Assembly: GCA_021199375.1 (NCBI GenBank)
Contig: JAJQIB010000035.1
Location: 1-64,000 of the forward strand
DNA length: 64,000 nt
Reading direction: 5' to 3'
From: Ruminococcus sp.
Lineage (GTDB): Bacteria; Bacillota; Clostridia; Oscillospirales; Ruminococcaceae
Of the stretch, positions 52,774 through 62,437 are shown piece by piece; the first letter of the stretch is position 1; every line of letters begins with the position of its first letter. Below the pieces are notes generated by a model, which had not been told where the DNA came from, ran no database searches, and saw only the letters and a list, made by a program, of their open reading frames with translations. Made by a program: the position numbers and the translations under genes.

Positions 52774-52869
52774 TATATAAAATACGTGTCACGTGATTTT
52801 GTATGGTTCATTGGTATGAATTTTGCAATGGTGTCATGCGTATTACTAGGTGGAGGTGTAACTACAACA

Positions 52870-54069
52870 ATGAGAAACTACAGCTATGTTGCTAAGGACT
52901 CAACCGGCAAGACCGTCAAGGGTGTCATTGAGGCAGAGGATCAGCAGCAGGTGCAGGAAAAAATCTATGAGCAAGGCTTGTTTCTGATAAGCTCACAGGA
53001 AGCGTTAGGCGGCTCTAAGGGTCATAAGCCCTACAAGTTCAAGACAAAGGAGCTTTCCTTCGGATGTCGTCAGCTTGCAGCAATGCTCACATCAGGTCTT
53101 ACAATAGTTAAGGCGCTCGACATCATGTACAAGGAAACAGAAAAGAAGGGACCAAAGGAAGAATGGCTTGCCCTTTACGAGGATGTAAATAAGGGCTCGA
53201 GCTTTACTGAGGCTCTTATAGCAAGAGGAGGAAGCTTCCCGGACTTCATGATAAGCATGTGCGATGCTGGTGAGTCCTCCGGTAATCTTGATGTCACCAT
53301 TCAGCGACTGAGTGATTACTACGCTAATTCAAACAAGACACAAAACACAATCAGAAGTGCAATGATGTACCCGATTATCCTGGGTGTTCTGACAATAGTA
53401 ATGGTAATAGGAATGTTTACCTTTATCATGCCTACCTTCGCAGGACTAATGGATGAAAGCGAAATGCCGGCACTTTCAAGGGCACTGTTTAATTTCAGTG
53501 ACTTTTTAAAGGCAAGATGGTATGTGCTTGTTATAGCGATAGTAGTTATTGTGCTTGCAATCAGATACGCATTAAAGGTTCCAAGTATAAGACTTAAATA
53601 TGATATGGCAATAATGAAAATGCCGACTGTAGGACCGCTTGTAGTTACAATGTACGAAGGACGTTTTTCGAGAAACCTTTCATCTCTTTACTCAAGTGGT
53701 ATTCCTATGGTAGAGTGCCTCGAAAGAGCTTCAACGGTACTCGGCAACAGCTATGTTGATAAAATGTTTCTGCAGGTAGTAGATGAGGTTAAGCAGGGTT
53801 CTCCCGTATCAACCTCGCTTGCAAAGACTGAGCTGTTCGAAGGAATGTTCTGTTCGATGATTCTGGTTGGTGAGGAATCGGGTGCGCTCGATGAGATCCT
53901 CGACAAGACTGCTGACTATTATGAAGAAGAAGCGGATGCTGCTGTTAAGCGTCTTGTTGCACTGCTTGAGCCTCTCATGATTATTATCATGGGTCTTGTA
54001 ATCGGTGTGTGCCTGGCAGGTATCTTCCCGCTGCTGTATGGTGGTATCGGAGGACTCGAGGATTCGTAA
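52870..54069 (+). CDS. pilC: type IV pilus assembly platform protein PilC/GspF
   Basis: The 399-residue membrane protein is the inner-membrane platform on which pilin polymerises. It has two GspF domains (about 60-190 and 265-390) with SFGCRQLAAMLTSGLTIVKAL and the second copy FSRNLSSLYSSGIPMVECLE. Membrane helices are near 170, 220 and 370. The ATG at 52870 is preferred because GGAGGTG (52852-52858) lies 11 nt upstream and the family start (YSYVAKDSTGKTVKGVIEA) follows. Confidence 0.93.
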   Translation: MRNYSYVAKDSTGKTVKGVIEAEDQQQVQEKIYEQGLFLISSQEALGGSKGHKPYKFKTKELSFGCRQLAAMLTSGLTIVKALDIMYKETEKKGPKEEWLALYEDVNKGSSFTEALIARGGSFPDFMISMCDAGESSGNLDVTIQRLSDYYANSNKTQNTIRSAMMYPIILGVLTIVMVIGMFTFIMPTFAGLMDESEMPALSRALFNFSDFLKARWYVLVIAIVVIVLAIRYALKVPSIRLKYDMAIMKMPTVGPLVVTMYEGRFSRNLSSLYSSGIPMVECLERASTVLGNSYVDKMFLQVVDEVKQGSPVSTSLAKTELFEGMFCSMILVGEESGALDEILDKTADYYEEEADAAVKRLVALLEPLMIIIMGLVIGVCLAGIFPLLYGGIGGLEDS

Positions 54070-54120
54070 TGAGTCAAAACAAAAAGTACATAAAATCTTT
54101 AGAAGAGGTGAAGGGTTAAA

Positions 54121-55635
54121 ATGCTGTCATTTGATATATCAGATAGACAAATAAACATTGTTAAGGGAGATAACTCCTCAAACAAAATCAGAATTGAAAA
54201 ATCATTGTCCGTAGAGGTTCCTGAGGACATGATTATGAACGGAGAGGTAATAAACCTTTCTGGACTCGCAGAGCTGCTGACTACTAACCTGAAGGCAGAG
54301 GTAATGATGGATAAGGATGCTGTTGTTACATTCTCCTCAAGCAGCATTGTATTTAAGGAGCTAGTAGTTCCTAAGGCAAAGGGAAATGAATTCCTGAATA
54401 TGGTTCAAAACCAGATGCAGCAGGAAATGGGTATTACCGATGACTACTCGATTTCATATACTATAGTAGGTGAAGCGGGAGAGGATAATCCTGGATCGGT
54501 TAAGGTGCTTTCAACTGCTTGTCCTTCCTCTATAGTTGAGGGATTCCGCAAGCTGTTCGCAATCATGTCGATCAACCTGCGTTCGGTAAACATCAGCTGT
54601 AACTCAATTTCGAGAATCGTACTTGCTGACAAGAGCAATCTTGAAAAGATGCCGCTTTTGGTTTGCCAGATAGATGATAACTTCTTAGGACTTACATTGT
54701 TTGAAAACGGACAGATGGCGTTCGCAAGATATGAGCCTATCTCACAGGAGGACTATGAGAGTGAGGAATACCTCACCGAGGCTATCAGTGAGAACATCTT
54801 CCGTATGGAGCAGTTTAACAAGGCGAGAGGCGGTCCCGGACTTGACAATGTGGTACTTTACGGTAAGATTGATGACTACATCAAGCTGGTTGACGCACTT
54901 GACGCACTTGATGTAAGAGCATCTGTACTCGGAGTTCCTGCACAGATTACAGGTTTTGAAAACTTTGAGTTTACAGTATTCGCTAACGCAATTGGTGCTC
55001 TTTATAAGAGAAACAAGGCTACTGAGCGTATCAATCTGTTGGAGGTTGACACCGCTACAGGTAAGGCAACTGGTAGCAACAGCGGTATTTTGCTAACTCT
55101 AGCAGCAGCAGTTGGTATCTCGATAATACTAATCGCTGCGGTTACGCTGATTATCAATTTGCGTGAGAACAGCATTCAAAAGGATATTGAACAGACGAAT
55201 GTTCAGATTGATAAGTGCAATGAGATTATTGCAGAAAACGAAAAGCTGCATAACTATCTGATAAAGATAAACGAGTACAAGGACTATGTACAGACAGCTA
55301 AGGATGATCTTGATGCTATGCCTTTGATTAGCCAGCAGATCTTCGAGAAGATTGAAGAGAATTTGGTTGATGCTGACACAGGCGAGGACATCACCTACAC
55401 AAGCTTCTCGTATGATAGAGCTTCAGGCACTGTTACCATCACAAACATTCAGCTTCCTGAGCAGCAGAGTGCTAACGACTTCATCAAGTCGATAATTGAG
55501 CAGGATTATTTTGCTGATGCTACATACAGCGGTTACACAGGAACCGGCGAAGAGGGAAATCCCGTAGTAATTTCTGCTGTAACCCTCTACATCAAGGATG
55601 TTGAGGTTGAAACATCTACAGAGGAGGCTGAGTAA
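54121..55635 (+). CDS. PilM-PilN fusion, type IV pilus alignment protein
   Basis: The 504-residue protein joins two normally separate proteins. Residues 1-315 look like PilM, an actin-like cytoplasmic ATPase fold (start MLSFDISDRQINIVKGD; NVVLYGKIDDY). Residues 320-504 look like PilN: one membrane helix (about 327-348, GILLTLAAAVGISIILIAA), a coiled coil (about 352-400) and an extracytoplasmic ferredoxin-like domain. PilM binds the PilN tail, so a fusion links both in cis. It follows pilC by 51 bp and overlaps the pilO region closely (2 bp). Confidence 0.8.
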   Translation: MLSFDISDRQINIVKGDNSSNKIRIEKSLSVEVPEDMIMNGEVINLSGLAELLTTNLKAEVMMDKDAVVTFSSSSIVFKELVVPKAKGNEFLNMVQNQMQQEMGITDDYSISYTIVGEAGEDNPGSVKVLSTACPSSIVEGFRKLFAIMSINLRSVNISCNSISRIVLADKSNLEKMPLLVCQIDDNFLGLTLFENGQMAFARYEPISQEDYESEEYLTEAISENIFRMEQFNKARGGPGLDNVVLYGKIDDYIKLVDALDALDVRASVLGVPAQITGFENFEFTVFANAIGALYKRNKATERINLLEVDTATGKATGSNSGILLTLAAAVGISIILIAAVTLIINLRENSIQKDIEQTNVQIDKCNEIIAENEKLHNYLIKINEYKDYVQTAKDDLDAMPLISQQIFEKIEENLVDADTGEDITYTSFSYDRASGTVTITNIQLPEQQSANDFIKSIIEQDYFADATYSGYTGTGEEGNPVVISAVTLYIKDVEVETSTEEAE

Positions 55636-55637
55636 TA

Positions 55638-56387
55638 ATGAAACTAAATCAAAGAGATAAAATGCTCCTTATTACAATACTGGTAATTCTCATCTGGGTT
55701 GTTGGTGTTATGCTGTTCATCAGACCGGCAGTTCAAAGCGTTTCAGCAGCCAGCGATGAGCTTGACTCCAAGGAGATGGAGCTTTCCACACTTCAGGCAC
55801 AGATAAAAGAGGACGAAAACCTTCCTCAAGAGGTAGACGATGCTTATGATGCTGCAACTGAGCTTGCTTCTGTATTCTATGACAAGATGCTTCAGCACGC
55901 AGCAGCTACCGAGATTCAGTCACTGCTTGACCTTGACGGAGATTCAAGCGAGCAGGAAATTCAGAACCTGGATCTTTCGGTATCGACAATGTCTTCCTTC
56001 ACCCTGACAAGATATGTTTATACTGCTGAGGAAAATGTAACAGCACTCGACCAGATTGTTGCTGATGCAACAGATGCAACTGCTGATACTGCAACCGAGA
56101 CAGTCGACACATCCGCAGAGGTTAGCAACTACACCTTCGAGTTTACATATGAGGCAACTAAGGCAGATCTGATGGAGTTCATCTCAAATCTTCAGACCAA
56201 CACCCACAGAAGTCTTATTATTACAGATCTTTCAATTTCGAACGTAGCTGAAAATGAGGATGACACGGTATTCTCTGGCTCGATGTCACTTAATCTGCTG
56301 ATGGTTCCTGAGCTTGAAGATCCCCAGGAGGTTGATTCGGATACCGAGGTTGAAGAAGTAAACGCTGAGGAAGAAACCGAAGAGTAA
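55638..56387 (+). CDS. PilO-like type IV pilus protein
   Basis: The 249-residue protein has an N-terminal membrane helix (about 9-29, LLITILVILIWVVGVMLF), a coiled coil (about 33-60) and a ferredoxin-like outer domain (about 155-230, YTFEFTYEATKADLMEF). The acidic C-terminal tail is rich in Glu and Asp. This is the PilO layout, and the position after a PilM-PilN gene supports it. The Asp/Thr-rich insert near 135-155 is unusual. Confidence 0.8.
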   Translation: MKLNQRDKMLLITILVILIWVVGVMLFIRPAVQSVSAASDELDSKEMELSTLQAQIKEDENLPQEVDDAYDAATELASVFYDKMLQHAAATEIQSLLDLDGDSSEQEIQNLDLSVSTMSSFTLTRYVYTAEENVTALDQIVADATDATADTATETVDTSAEVSNYTFEFTYEATKADLMEFISNLQTNTHRSLIITDLSISNVAENEDDTVFSGSMSLNLLMVPELEDPQEVDSDTEVEEVNAEEETEE

Positions 56388-56399
56388 TTTAGCAAAAGA

Positions 56400-56444
56400 C
56401 GCAAATATGGTAGGAAAAGGATTTAATCCTTACCTGCCATTGCG
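56400..56444 (+). promoter_or_regulatory. long intergenic hairpin in the pilus operon
   Basis: An imperfect stem reaches from CGCAA (56400-56404) to TTGCG (56440-56444), with inner AAGGAT/ATCCTT around a TTA loop. No T-run follows. It may be a processing or stability element that separates assembly genes from pilin-like genes. Confidence 0.5.
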
Positions 56445-56497
56445 TGCTATATAAAAGTTAAAAAATTTACAGATATTTATGAAAGGTGGTCACGGCA

Positions 56498-59059
56498 ATG
56501 ATTAAACCTAGGAAAGGTTTGAAAAAGAACAACCGCGGCTCGGTACTTTTGGCAGTAACCTGCATGACCATGGTCTGCATGACGCTTGTTACAATAGCAC
56601 TCGCAGTAGTAAATCAGACTACTAAGCGCTCAAGCAACAATGTCCAGAAGGCTCAGGCAAAGGTAACAGCCGAGTCGGTGCTTACTGAGTTTGTTTCTAA
56701 CTATTATGCTCAGAACTACACCTCTGATACTACCGTTGACAATGGCGATGACCCTTACCGAATTCTTTCGGAATTGTCTACCGGCAACAGCTTTGAAACA
56801 GGATATCAGATCAACGTTGACACGTCGACACTTAGCGAAGACCTTGGATCTTGTGAAATGTCAATTTACGACTATGACGAAGGATTTAAGATTGAGGTTC
56901 AGTGCACATACGGTACTCAGACGCAGACTGCAAGCGCATACTTCCAGACTGACAAGGTTTCTAACCCTGTAACATCTGCAGCTATCGAGAGTGCTAACGG
57001 AGTTAATATTGAAGAGGGCTCGGTAAATGGTGATATTTTCGTAGAGCAGGGTACCTCAAGTGATACGTGGTATACACTTCCTCATGCTTATTACCGTTCA
57101 CACATCTACTCGGAAATCAGCATGACTCTATACACAACCACAAAGGTTAGTGATGAAACCAACAAGACAAGAACGCTTGTATTTGACCATGATACAACCT
57201 ACTTCCAGCAGGCTCCTACTATCACAACCAAGGGTTATTTGTATTCGCTTGATAGCTGCTCGATTACAACTGAGGTTGGTAAGACAGATGTAAACGGTCA
57301 CAACAGAAACGATACAACTAAATCCTACGATGAGAATAACCTCGGAAACTACGACGGATATATCTACACGATGAAAAAATTCATCAACACCTATAATGGC
57401 AGCGCCCTAACAATTGGTGATTCATCAAATGATATTGATGTTTATTGCAGAGGTGCGTATATAGGCGCAATTCCTCAATCAATTGATGGTAATGACACCG
57501 ATTATTCAACCATAATGACTGCTTCAAGCAATGGAGTTTCTACAGGCTGTGATGGCTCGTTCACGATGTATGGCAACTTCTACAGCTACAAGAAGGATAC
57601 CGGAGCTTCTGATGGTACTGTAACAGATGGAAATGTTGTAATAGGATGCGGTTCTCACGCATTTACCGTCAATGGCGATATGTTTGTTGATGGAAACATC
57701 TATCTTCTCGGAAACAGCAAGCTTACTGTAACAGGAACACTTTACTGCACAGGCACAATTTATACAGCTTGCAGCTATGCTGATGGTGCTGTAACAACAA
57801 ATGCAGCAACCAGCACAACGATAAATGATGATGGCAGCTTGTCAAACACATCTGTTTCATCTACTCTCACCTGCGGCGGATTTAGCAAGGTTATCGACAC
57901 AACCGTTCAGAGAAACAAGATGCCTGATGAGGGCTATGACCCTGCAACAGGTAAGACCTCTTCGAGCGGAAGCAGACTTTCATCAAGTGATAAGTACGGA
58001 ACATCTACATCAAACTACATGTTCTCCTACTCACTGCCTACAAAAACCTTATCTGATGGAACAAAGGTCGGCGGTGACAGCGATGATAACGATGCTGCTG
58101 CAAATATCGCAGTAAAGTATGCTGAGGCTATGTCAAGAACCGTAGATAGCACATATGTAAATTCTGCAAATGAAACTAAGAACGTTGTAGATGAAGTTGG
58201 AACTATTGATGGATATAAAGTTTACAACATCAATAGCAGTGTTAGACTAACAAGCAGTGATGGATTAGTTGGATCTAATTTGGGAGCTTTGAATAATTAC
58301 ATTGTTAAACTTACAGACAGTGATATTGTAATAGCACTTCCCATGGGCAGCAGTTATTGCAATGCGTTTAGAATTGACCGCAGTGGTATAACGGACGGAA
58401 ATGAGTATTATTGCTACTTCATGTTCTACGCAGAGGATGGCTCTGGCGGAGTATTGAAGAGCGATGACGGATATGACATCTGCTACTACTCAACTGTTTA
58501 TAGTCCTGATACAACGCAGGTTCTTACAATAACCTTGCCTGATGGTTCGACATATCAGTGCAAGACCGCAACTGCAACTCAGATCGCAAACGCATCTATA
58601 TCCTTTGGCGGATCTAATATAGACATTGCTGTTTCAGACTTTAGCCTTACAGCTCCTAGCGATGGTTCAGGCGGATTGAGCGGTGATGTTGCACTTAATA
58701 TAGGCGCATCGACCTTCAATGAAGATCAGCTCAAAAATGCAAAGAACTATATCATGTATCTTGTACCCGATTCGGTTTCGTTCACAGTAAACAACGGTTC
58801 AGGTCATGGATACATTCAGGGTGTAGTTTATGCGCCGCTTTCTAATGTAACAGTTAGTGGTAGTGCTAACAACAAGTACATGGTTTATGGACAGATTAAG
58901 GCTGGATATCTATCGGTAACTCAGTGCTCTAACAGCTCTGTTGGAGGAATTGTTTACGACCTGCCTATGGACGATGGATCTATCTTCGATTTCGTACAGT
59001 ATCAGCAGAAGAGCACTAACTCAGGTGAACAGGTTAAAATTCAATATTATCAATATTGA
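56498..59059 (+). CDS. large PilX-like surface protein with N-terminal pilin-type anchor
   Basis: The 853-residue protein starts with NNRGSVLLAVTCMTMVCM, a hydrophobic segment (about 14-37) like those of PilX-type pilus proteins, lacking the classic G|FTLxE prepilin site. The outer part is Ser/Thr/Gly-rich and contains strand-rich segments such as VNGDMFVDGNIYLLGNSKLT and, near the C-terminus, HGYIQGVVYAPLSNVTVSGS, which resemble polymer-type beta-helix repeats. The start ATG 56498 has AAAGGTGG upstream; an upstream GTG overlaps that site. It is likely pilus-associated and could act as an adhesin. Confidence 0.75.
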   Translation: MIKPRKGLKKNNRGSVLLAVTCMTMVCMTLVTIALAVVNQTTKRSSNNVQKAQAKVTAESVLTEFVSNYYAQNYTSDTTVDNGDDPYRILSELSTGNSFETGYQINVDTSTLSEDLGSCEMSIYDYDEGFKIEVQCTYGTQTQTASAYFQTDKVSNPVTSAAIESANGVNIEEGSVNGDIFVEQGTSSDTWYTLPHAYYRSHIYSEISMTLYTTTKVSDETNKTRTLVFDHDTTYFQQAPTITTKGYLYSLDSCSITTEVGKTDVNGHNRNDTTKSYDENNLGNYDGYIYTMKKFINTYNGSALTIGDSSNDIDVYCRGAYIGAIPQSIDGNDTDYSTIMTASSNGVSTGCDGSFTMYGNFYSYKKDTGASDGTVTDGNVVIGCGSHAFTVNGDMFVDGNIYLLGNSKLTVTGTLYCTGTIYTACSYADGAVTTNAATSTTINDDGSLSNTSVSSTLTCGGFSKVIDTTVQRNKMPDEGYDPATGKTSSSGSRLSSSDKYGTSTSNYMFSYSLPTKTLSDGTKVGGDSDDNDAAANIAVKYAEAMSRTVDSTYVNSANETKNVVDEVGTIDGYKVYNINSSVRLTSSDGLVGSNLGALNNYIVKLTDSDIVIALPMGSSYCNAFRIDRSGITDGNEYYCYFMFYAEDGSGGVLKSDDGYDICYYSTVYSPDTTQVLTITLPDGSTYQCKTATATQIANASISFGGSNIDIAVSDFSLTAPSDGSGGLSGDVALNIGASTFNEDQLKNAKNYIMYLVPDSVSFTVNNGSGHGYIQGVVYAPLSNVTVSGSANNKYMVYGQIKAGYLSVTQCSNSSVGGIVYDLPMDDGSIFDFVQYQQKSTNSGEQVKIQYYQY

Positions 59060-59073
59060 CGGGAGGGACAGAA

Positions 59074-59892
59074 ATGTTAAAATTGAAAAAGCTTAACAAA
59101 GGTATGACCCTCGTTGAAGTTATCGTTGCTATGGCGGTGTTCTCGGCTATGACGCTCGGAATTACAATGGCACTTGCGGCAGCTGTTAAGTACAACTCAC
59201 GTAATATTCGCCGTGATAACGAGCTTAATGTTCAGCAAACGGCGATTGAAACCGCAACCACAGCGGGAGTTAAGGCGGTAAGCAGCACATACGCAAGCGA
59301 CAGCATTACATTTACACCTGTTGGCTCTACCGTTAAATTACTGGAGGTTGATGGATTAACCGAGTACTCGGCACTTAAATCCGCTTACAACAGCGATGAT
59401 TTCAACTTCCAGGTTAAGACTATATCAAGCACAGCACTTGGCACACAGCGAGTTGTATTTGTCGAGGACGATGAGTATAAGATTGAGATAACAAATCTTT
59501 CATCTGAGGATATTATGGTAACGCTCACGGCGGAGAATGGCGAAATATATGAGGGCGATCATGATTATGATTCAGCCGGATTATCCTATTATCATACCAT
59601 TCCTGGCTACACCACAACAACGGGTGAGGTGATTGTTGAGGATTCACTGACAGGTGATGTTGTAAACACCGCTCCTTCAGGCTTAGAGGTCGGTTATGAA
59701 AATGCCGAGCTTGTGCAAAACGTGAATGTTGGTGATCCGACAATAACCATAAAAATCCAAAAATCAGACGGCACTTATATATTAGGTTCTGACTCGTCAG
59801 CAGTAGATCTTGGCGGTTACTTGACAAGCTCAAATGGTATTTGCAGTATTACAGTTGATGCTACCGGCGGCGCCAACGTATCAGCATCGTAA
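59074..59892 (+). CDS. type IV prepilin-like protein
   Basis: The 272-residue protein has a 10-residue basic leader, a prepilin peptidase site (LNKG|MTLVEV, with Glu5 of the mature protein present) and the hydrophobic helix EVIVAMAVFSAMTLGITMAL. The outer domain is beta-rich without Cys pairs. The ATG at 59074 is used because GGGAGGGA lies 6 nt upstream and the leader is then of the expected length. It is 14 bp downstream of the PilX-like gene. Confidence 0.88.
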   Translation: MLKLKKLNKGMTLVEVIVAMAVFSAMTLGITMALAAAVKYNSRNIRRDNELNVQQTAIETATTAGVKAVSSTYASDSITFTPVGSTVKLLEVDGLTEYSALKSAYNSDDFNFQVKTISSTALGTQRVVFVEDDEYKIEITNLSSEDIMVTLTAENGEIYEGDHDYDSAGLSYYHTIPGYTTTTGEVIVEDSLTGDVVNTAPSGLEVGYENAELVQNVNVGDPTITIKIQKSDGTYILGSDSSAVDLGGYLTSSNGICSITVDATGGANVSAS

Positions 59893-59905
59893 GGAGGATG
59901 GCAAT

Positions 59906-62329
59906 ATGAAGAAAATGCTAAACAGAGGCTTTACTCTCGTTGAACTTATTGTTGTCACGATGCTTATGGGTATCATCACAACAGCTGTTGTAATGATCAT
60001 TCAGCCGACAAGAACTATTTACAACAATGTAACGAGCAAGTCGAGCGAGGAGGATGCAACGATAATCCTCACCGAATATCTTAATGCAGAGCTAAGATAT
60101 TCGTCAAACCTAACAATTGTATGTAATGATGAAACTGATGTCAACACTATTTTGGCGGCTGACACAGACGGCACGCTTAAAAAGAGCTACGATAATTTCA
60201 TCATGATTTCTAACAACACTCGTTCAAACAGCAAAAAGGGAGCACGTGGATACACTGAAAAGGGTGTGCTTTCAAATCCGTCAAAGACATCTGCTTGTGT
60301 ATCGGAATCACTCTTAGATGAGTTTGATTATCAGTTTTCAATTGCAGACTATTGCACCGATGAGGGTAATCAGAGCGTCACCTTAGGTGTAGTTGCAAGA
60401 ACAATGGTTAGCGACACAACGACGTTTATCCCGAATCCTGATTTTGCGTACGAGTATGAAGAAGCATTTCAGCTTCTAAACATCCAAGAGAGCATAGGCG
60501 GCAACACCGAGGACTTTGACGTTATCGGAAGCAACAGCACCTACTCGACCATTTGGATTTTCTACAAGGACCCTGAGTCAACGGCATCATCAAGCGGTTC
60601 GGATACCTACGATTGCAACTGCTGCTCAAGCTGTACAAACAAGGCAGGCTGCACCTGCGGATGCTCAACCTGCATTTGTCCTACAGACTCAACCTCGGGC
60701 GCAACTACAATTGTCACACCGACGGCATCTGCTACAAAGAAAACTCTTAATCTTTACATTCAGCTTGGTAATGATAAGACCTTAAGCGATTACTCATATG
60801 AGTTTACCGGTGCGGTTTCGATCATAAAGGTTTCGGGCGATGGAACATACAGCTCCTCCGCTCAGACCATAGGCTGCAATAACGACACAACTCAGTATAA
60901 GGTTTATATTGATGACGGCGGAGAGTTTACACTAAAGGACACTAGCGGAAATGTAATTAAAACCTATACCTACGATGATTTGACAACAGGAACAAACGTG
61001 TGGGTATATGATAACAATGTGAATGACGCTAAGTTCTCCTACGGCGATGAAATCGATAAGACACTAATTGTCTATATGTATTATAACGACACGATTGAGT
61101 CTATAGGCTTTAAAGCAGGCGGTACACTTAAGCAGGATGGCTTGAGTATTGATGGTATATCAACTATGGATGACACCAACTACACATATCAGTGGCCTGG
61201 TTATCCAAACAATACAGATGGATGCGTAGTCAAGTTTACACGTAGTGAAACGGCTGTTGTCTTAGATGTACTTGATACAAGTGGTAACATCGTACCTAAG
61301 ACATATGAAGCAGATAAACTTGTTGAAAGCACGACGAAGGTATGGTTCTTTGCGGGAGTCTTCTATGAAGATTGGGATGATTGTTATAATGTGCTACAAA
61401 CATCAGGTCAAACGGCACTAGCTTATTATCCTGACGTCACTGCTGGAACATTGACAATTCACGCTAAAAACGATGATGATAGCTATGGTGACTTTAATAT
61501 CTATGGCTTTGCTACAAATGGTTATACCAATACTGAGGTTAGTATTGCAACATACACGCAGGATGTTACAGATAGCAAGCAGGATATTACAGTAAACTAC
61601 AGCGGAATTGATAAAATGTATCTTACCTGCAACGGTAGTACAGGAAGTGCACTAAGTGGTTGCCTTGCATACACGCATTATAATGCTGTTGGTGGTAATG
61701 CTATTAAATACGATTATACAGATGGCGGCTTCCCGACAGAGCTTTGGTATTACAACGGCTACTATTACACAAGCGAGCCAGATGGATATGATCCTGGCGA
61801 AATGAAAGAGGTAACAATTCACTGGGTTTCGGCTACTGAATACGCCTATGGACAAGTTGATAAATATTTTACAGTAAACGGAACACAATATGATAGTGCA
61901 GATGTAACAGAGGTTAAAACAGAAATATACGAGACGACTACTCTTACCGTTAGTGTAATATCTAACTGGAGTCAGCAAAAAGTTTATAAGACATACAGTT
62001 ATAGTGATCTTGATAATGATATCTATATTTTCAACGCAGTTCTTTACACTGACTATGTGTTTAAAACGGTAAATGTACATTGGTCATCTTCAGTTGCAAC
62101 TTATGATAACAACGGCACTGCAACTTACGATAGTTATTTCTATCTTAATGGAACCAAATATGATAGTAGTACTTCAGCTTTAATAGCTGGTGATGTTACA
62201 ATAGATATTTATGATACGTGGAATGAGAAAAAACAAACTTTAACAATTAGCAATGCAGATTTGCCAAGTGATATTTACATCATGGGTGGTCAGATTTATA
62301 CATCTCAGCCATCTGATTGGGTAGAATAA
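59906..62329 (+). CDS. very large prepilin-type protein with Cys-rich insert and C-terminal repeats
   Basis: The 807-residue protein begins with an 8-residue leader, site LNRG|FTLVEL (Glu at +5) and a hydrophobic helix. It has a pilin-like head followed by a 9-Cys segment (about 237-259, DCNCCSSCTNKAGCTCGC), and then beta-rich modules. The last two are tandem repeats of about 86 residues (about 636-721 and 722-807), each with HW near its start and an IYIF/IYIM motif. Ordinary minor pilins are 150-250 residues. The start has AAGGAGGATG upstream. It may be a tip adhesin or substrate-binding pilin. Confidence 0.82.
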   Translation: MKKMLNRGFTLVELIVVTMLMGIITTAVVMIIQPTRTIYNNVTSKSSEEDATIILTEYLNAELRYSSNLTIVCNDETDVNTILAADTDGTLKKSYDNFIMISNNTRSNSKKGARGYTEKGVLSNPSKTSACVSESLLDEFDYQFSIADYCTDEGNQSVTLGVVARTMVSDTTTFIPNPDFAYEYEEAFQLLNIQESIGGNTEDFDVIGSNSTYSTIWIFYKDPESTASSSGSDTYDCNCCSSCTNKAGCTCGCSTCICPTDSTSGATTIVTPTASATKKTLNLYIQLGNDKTLSDYSYEFTGAVSIIKVSGDGTYSSSAQTIGCNNDTTQYKVYIDDGGEFTLKDTSGNVIKTYTYDDLTTGTNVWVYDNNVNDAKFSYGDEIDKTLIVYMYYNDTIESIGFKAGGTLKQDGLSIDGISTMDDTNYTYQWPGYPNNTDGCVVKFTRSETAVVLDVLDTSGNIVPKTYEADKLVESTTKVWFFAGVFYEDWDDCYNVLQTSGQTALAYYPDVTAGTLTIHAKNDDDSYGDFNIYGFATNGYTNTEVSIATYTQDVTDSKQDITVNYSGIDKMYLTCNGSTGSALSGCLAYTHYNAVGGNAIKYDYTDGGFPTELWYYNGYYYTSEPDGYDPGEMKEVTIHWVSATEYAYGQVDKYFTVNGTQYDSADVTEVKTEIYETTTLTVSVISNWSQQKVYKTYSYSDLDNDIYIFNAVLYTDYVFKTVNVHWSSSVATYDNNGTATYDSYFYLNGTKYDSSTSALIAGDVTIDIYDTWNEKKQTLTISNADLPSDIYIMGGQIYTSQPSDWVE
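60614..60679 (+). repeat. Cys-rich CxC-type segment inside the large pilin
   Basis: Nine Cys occur within 22 codons, in the spacing C-x-CC-x2-C-x5-C-x-C-x-C-x2-C-x-C, flanked by Ser/Thr linkers. The rest of the protein has few Cys. It may be a metal-binding or disulfide knot. Confidence 0.75.
61811..62329 (+). repeat. two tandem 86-residue repeats at the C-terminus of the large pilin
   Basis: The units (61811-62068 and 62069-62326) share the order V-x-HW, a Tyr/Asn-rich loop with NGT-Y-S, EIY/DIY, a K-T/L helix-like stretch and (D/P)-IYI. They are diverged in sequence, so they are old. Confidence 0.6.
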
Positions 62330-62344
62330 TCTAAAGCTTTTTCT

Positions 62345-62408
62345 CACCGAGCCTCTTAAAGGCTCGGTGCTGAAAAAATCCCCCGAGCCTTAGTTCGGAG
62401 GATTTTTT
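62345..62408. terminator. double, partly bidirectional terminator
   Basis: A first stem (CACCGAGCC 62345-62353 with GGCTCGGTG 62361-62369) is followed by a second in which AAAAAATCC (62373-62381) pairs with GGATTTTTT (62400-62408). The A-run and T-run on both sides allow termination of the pilin operon and of the converging pilD gene. Confidence 0.8.
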
Positions 62409-62437
62409 GAGCGAATATAGTATAAATACTTTTAATA

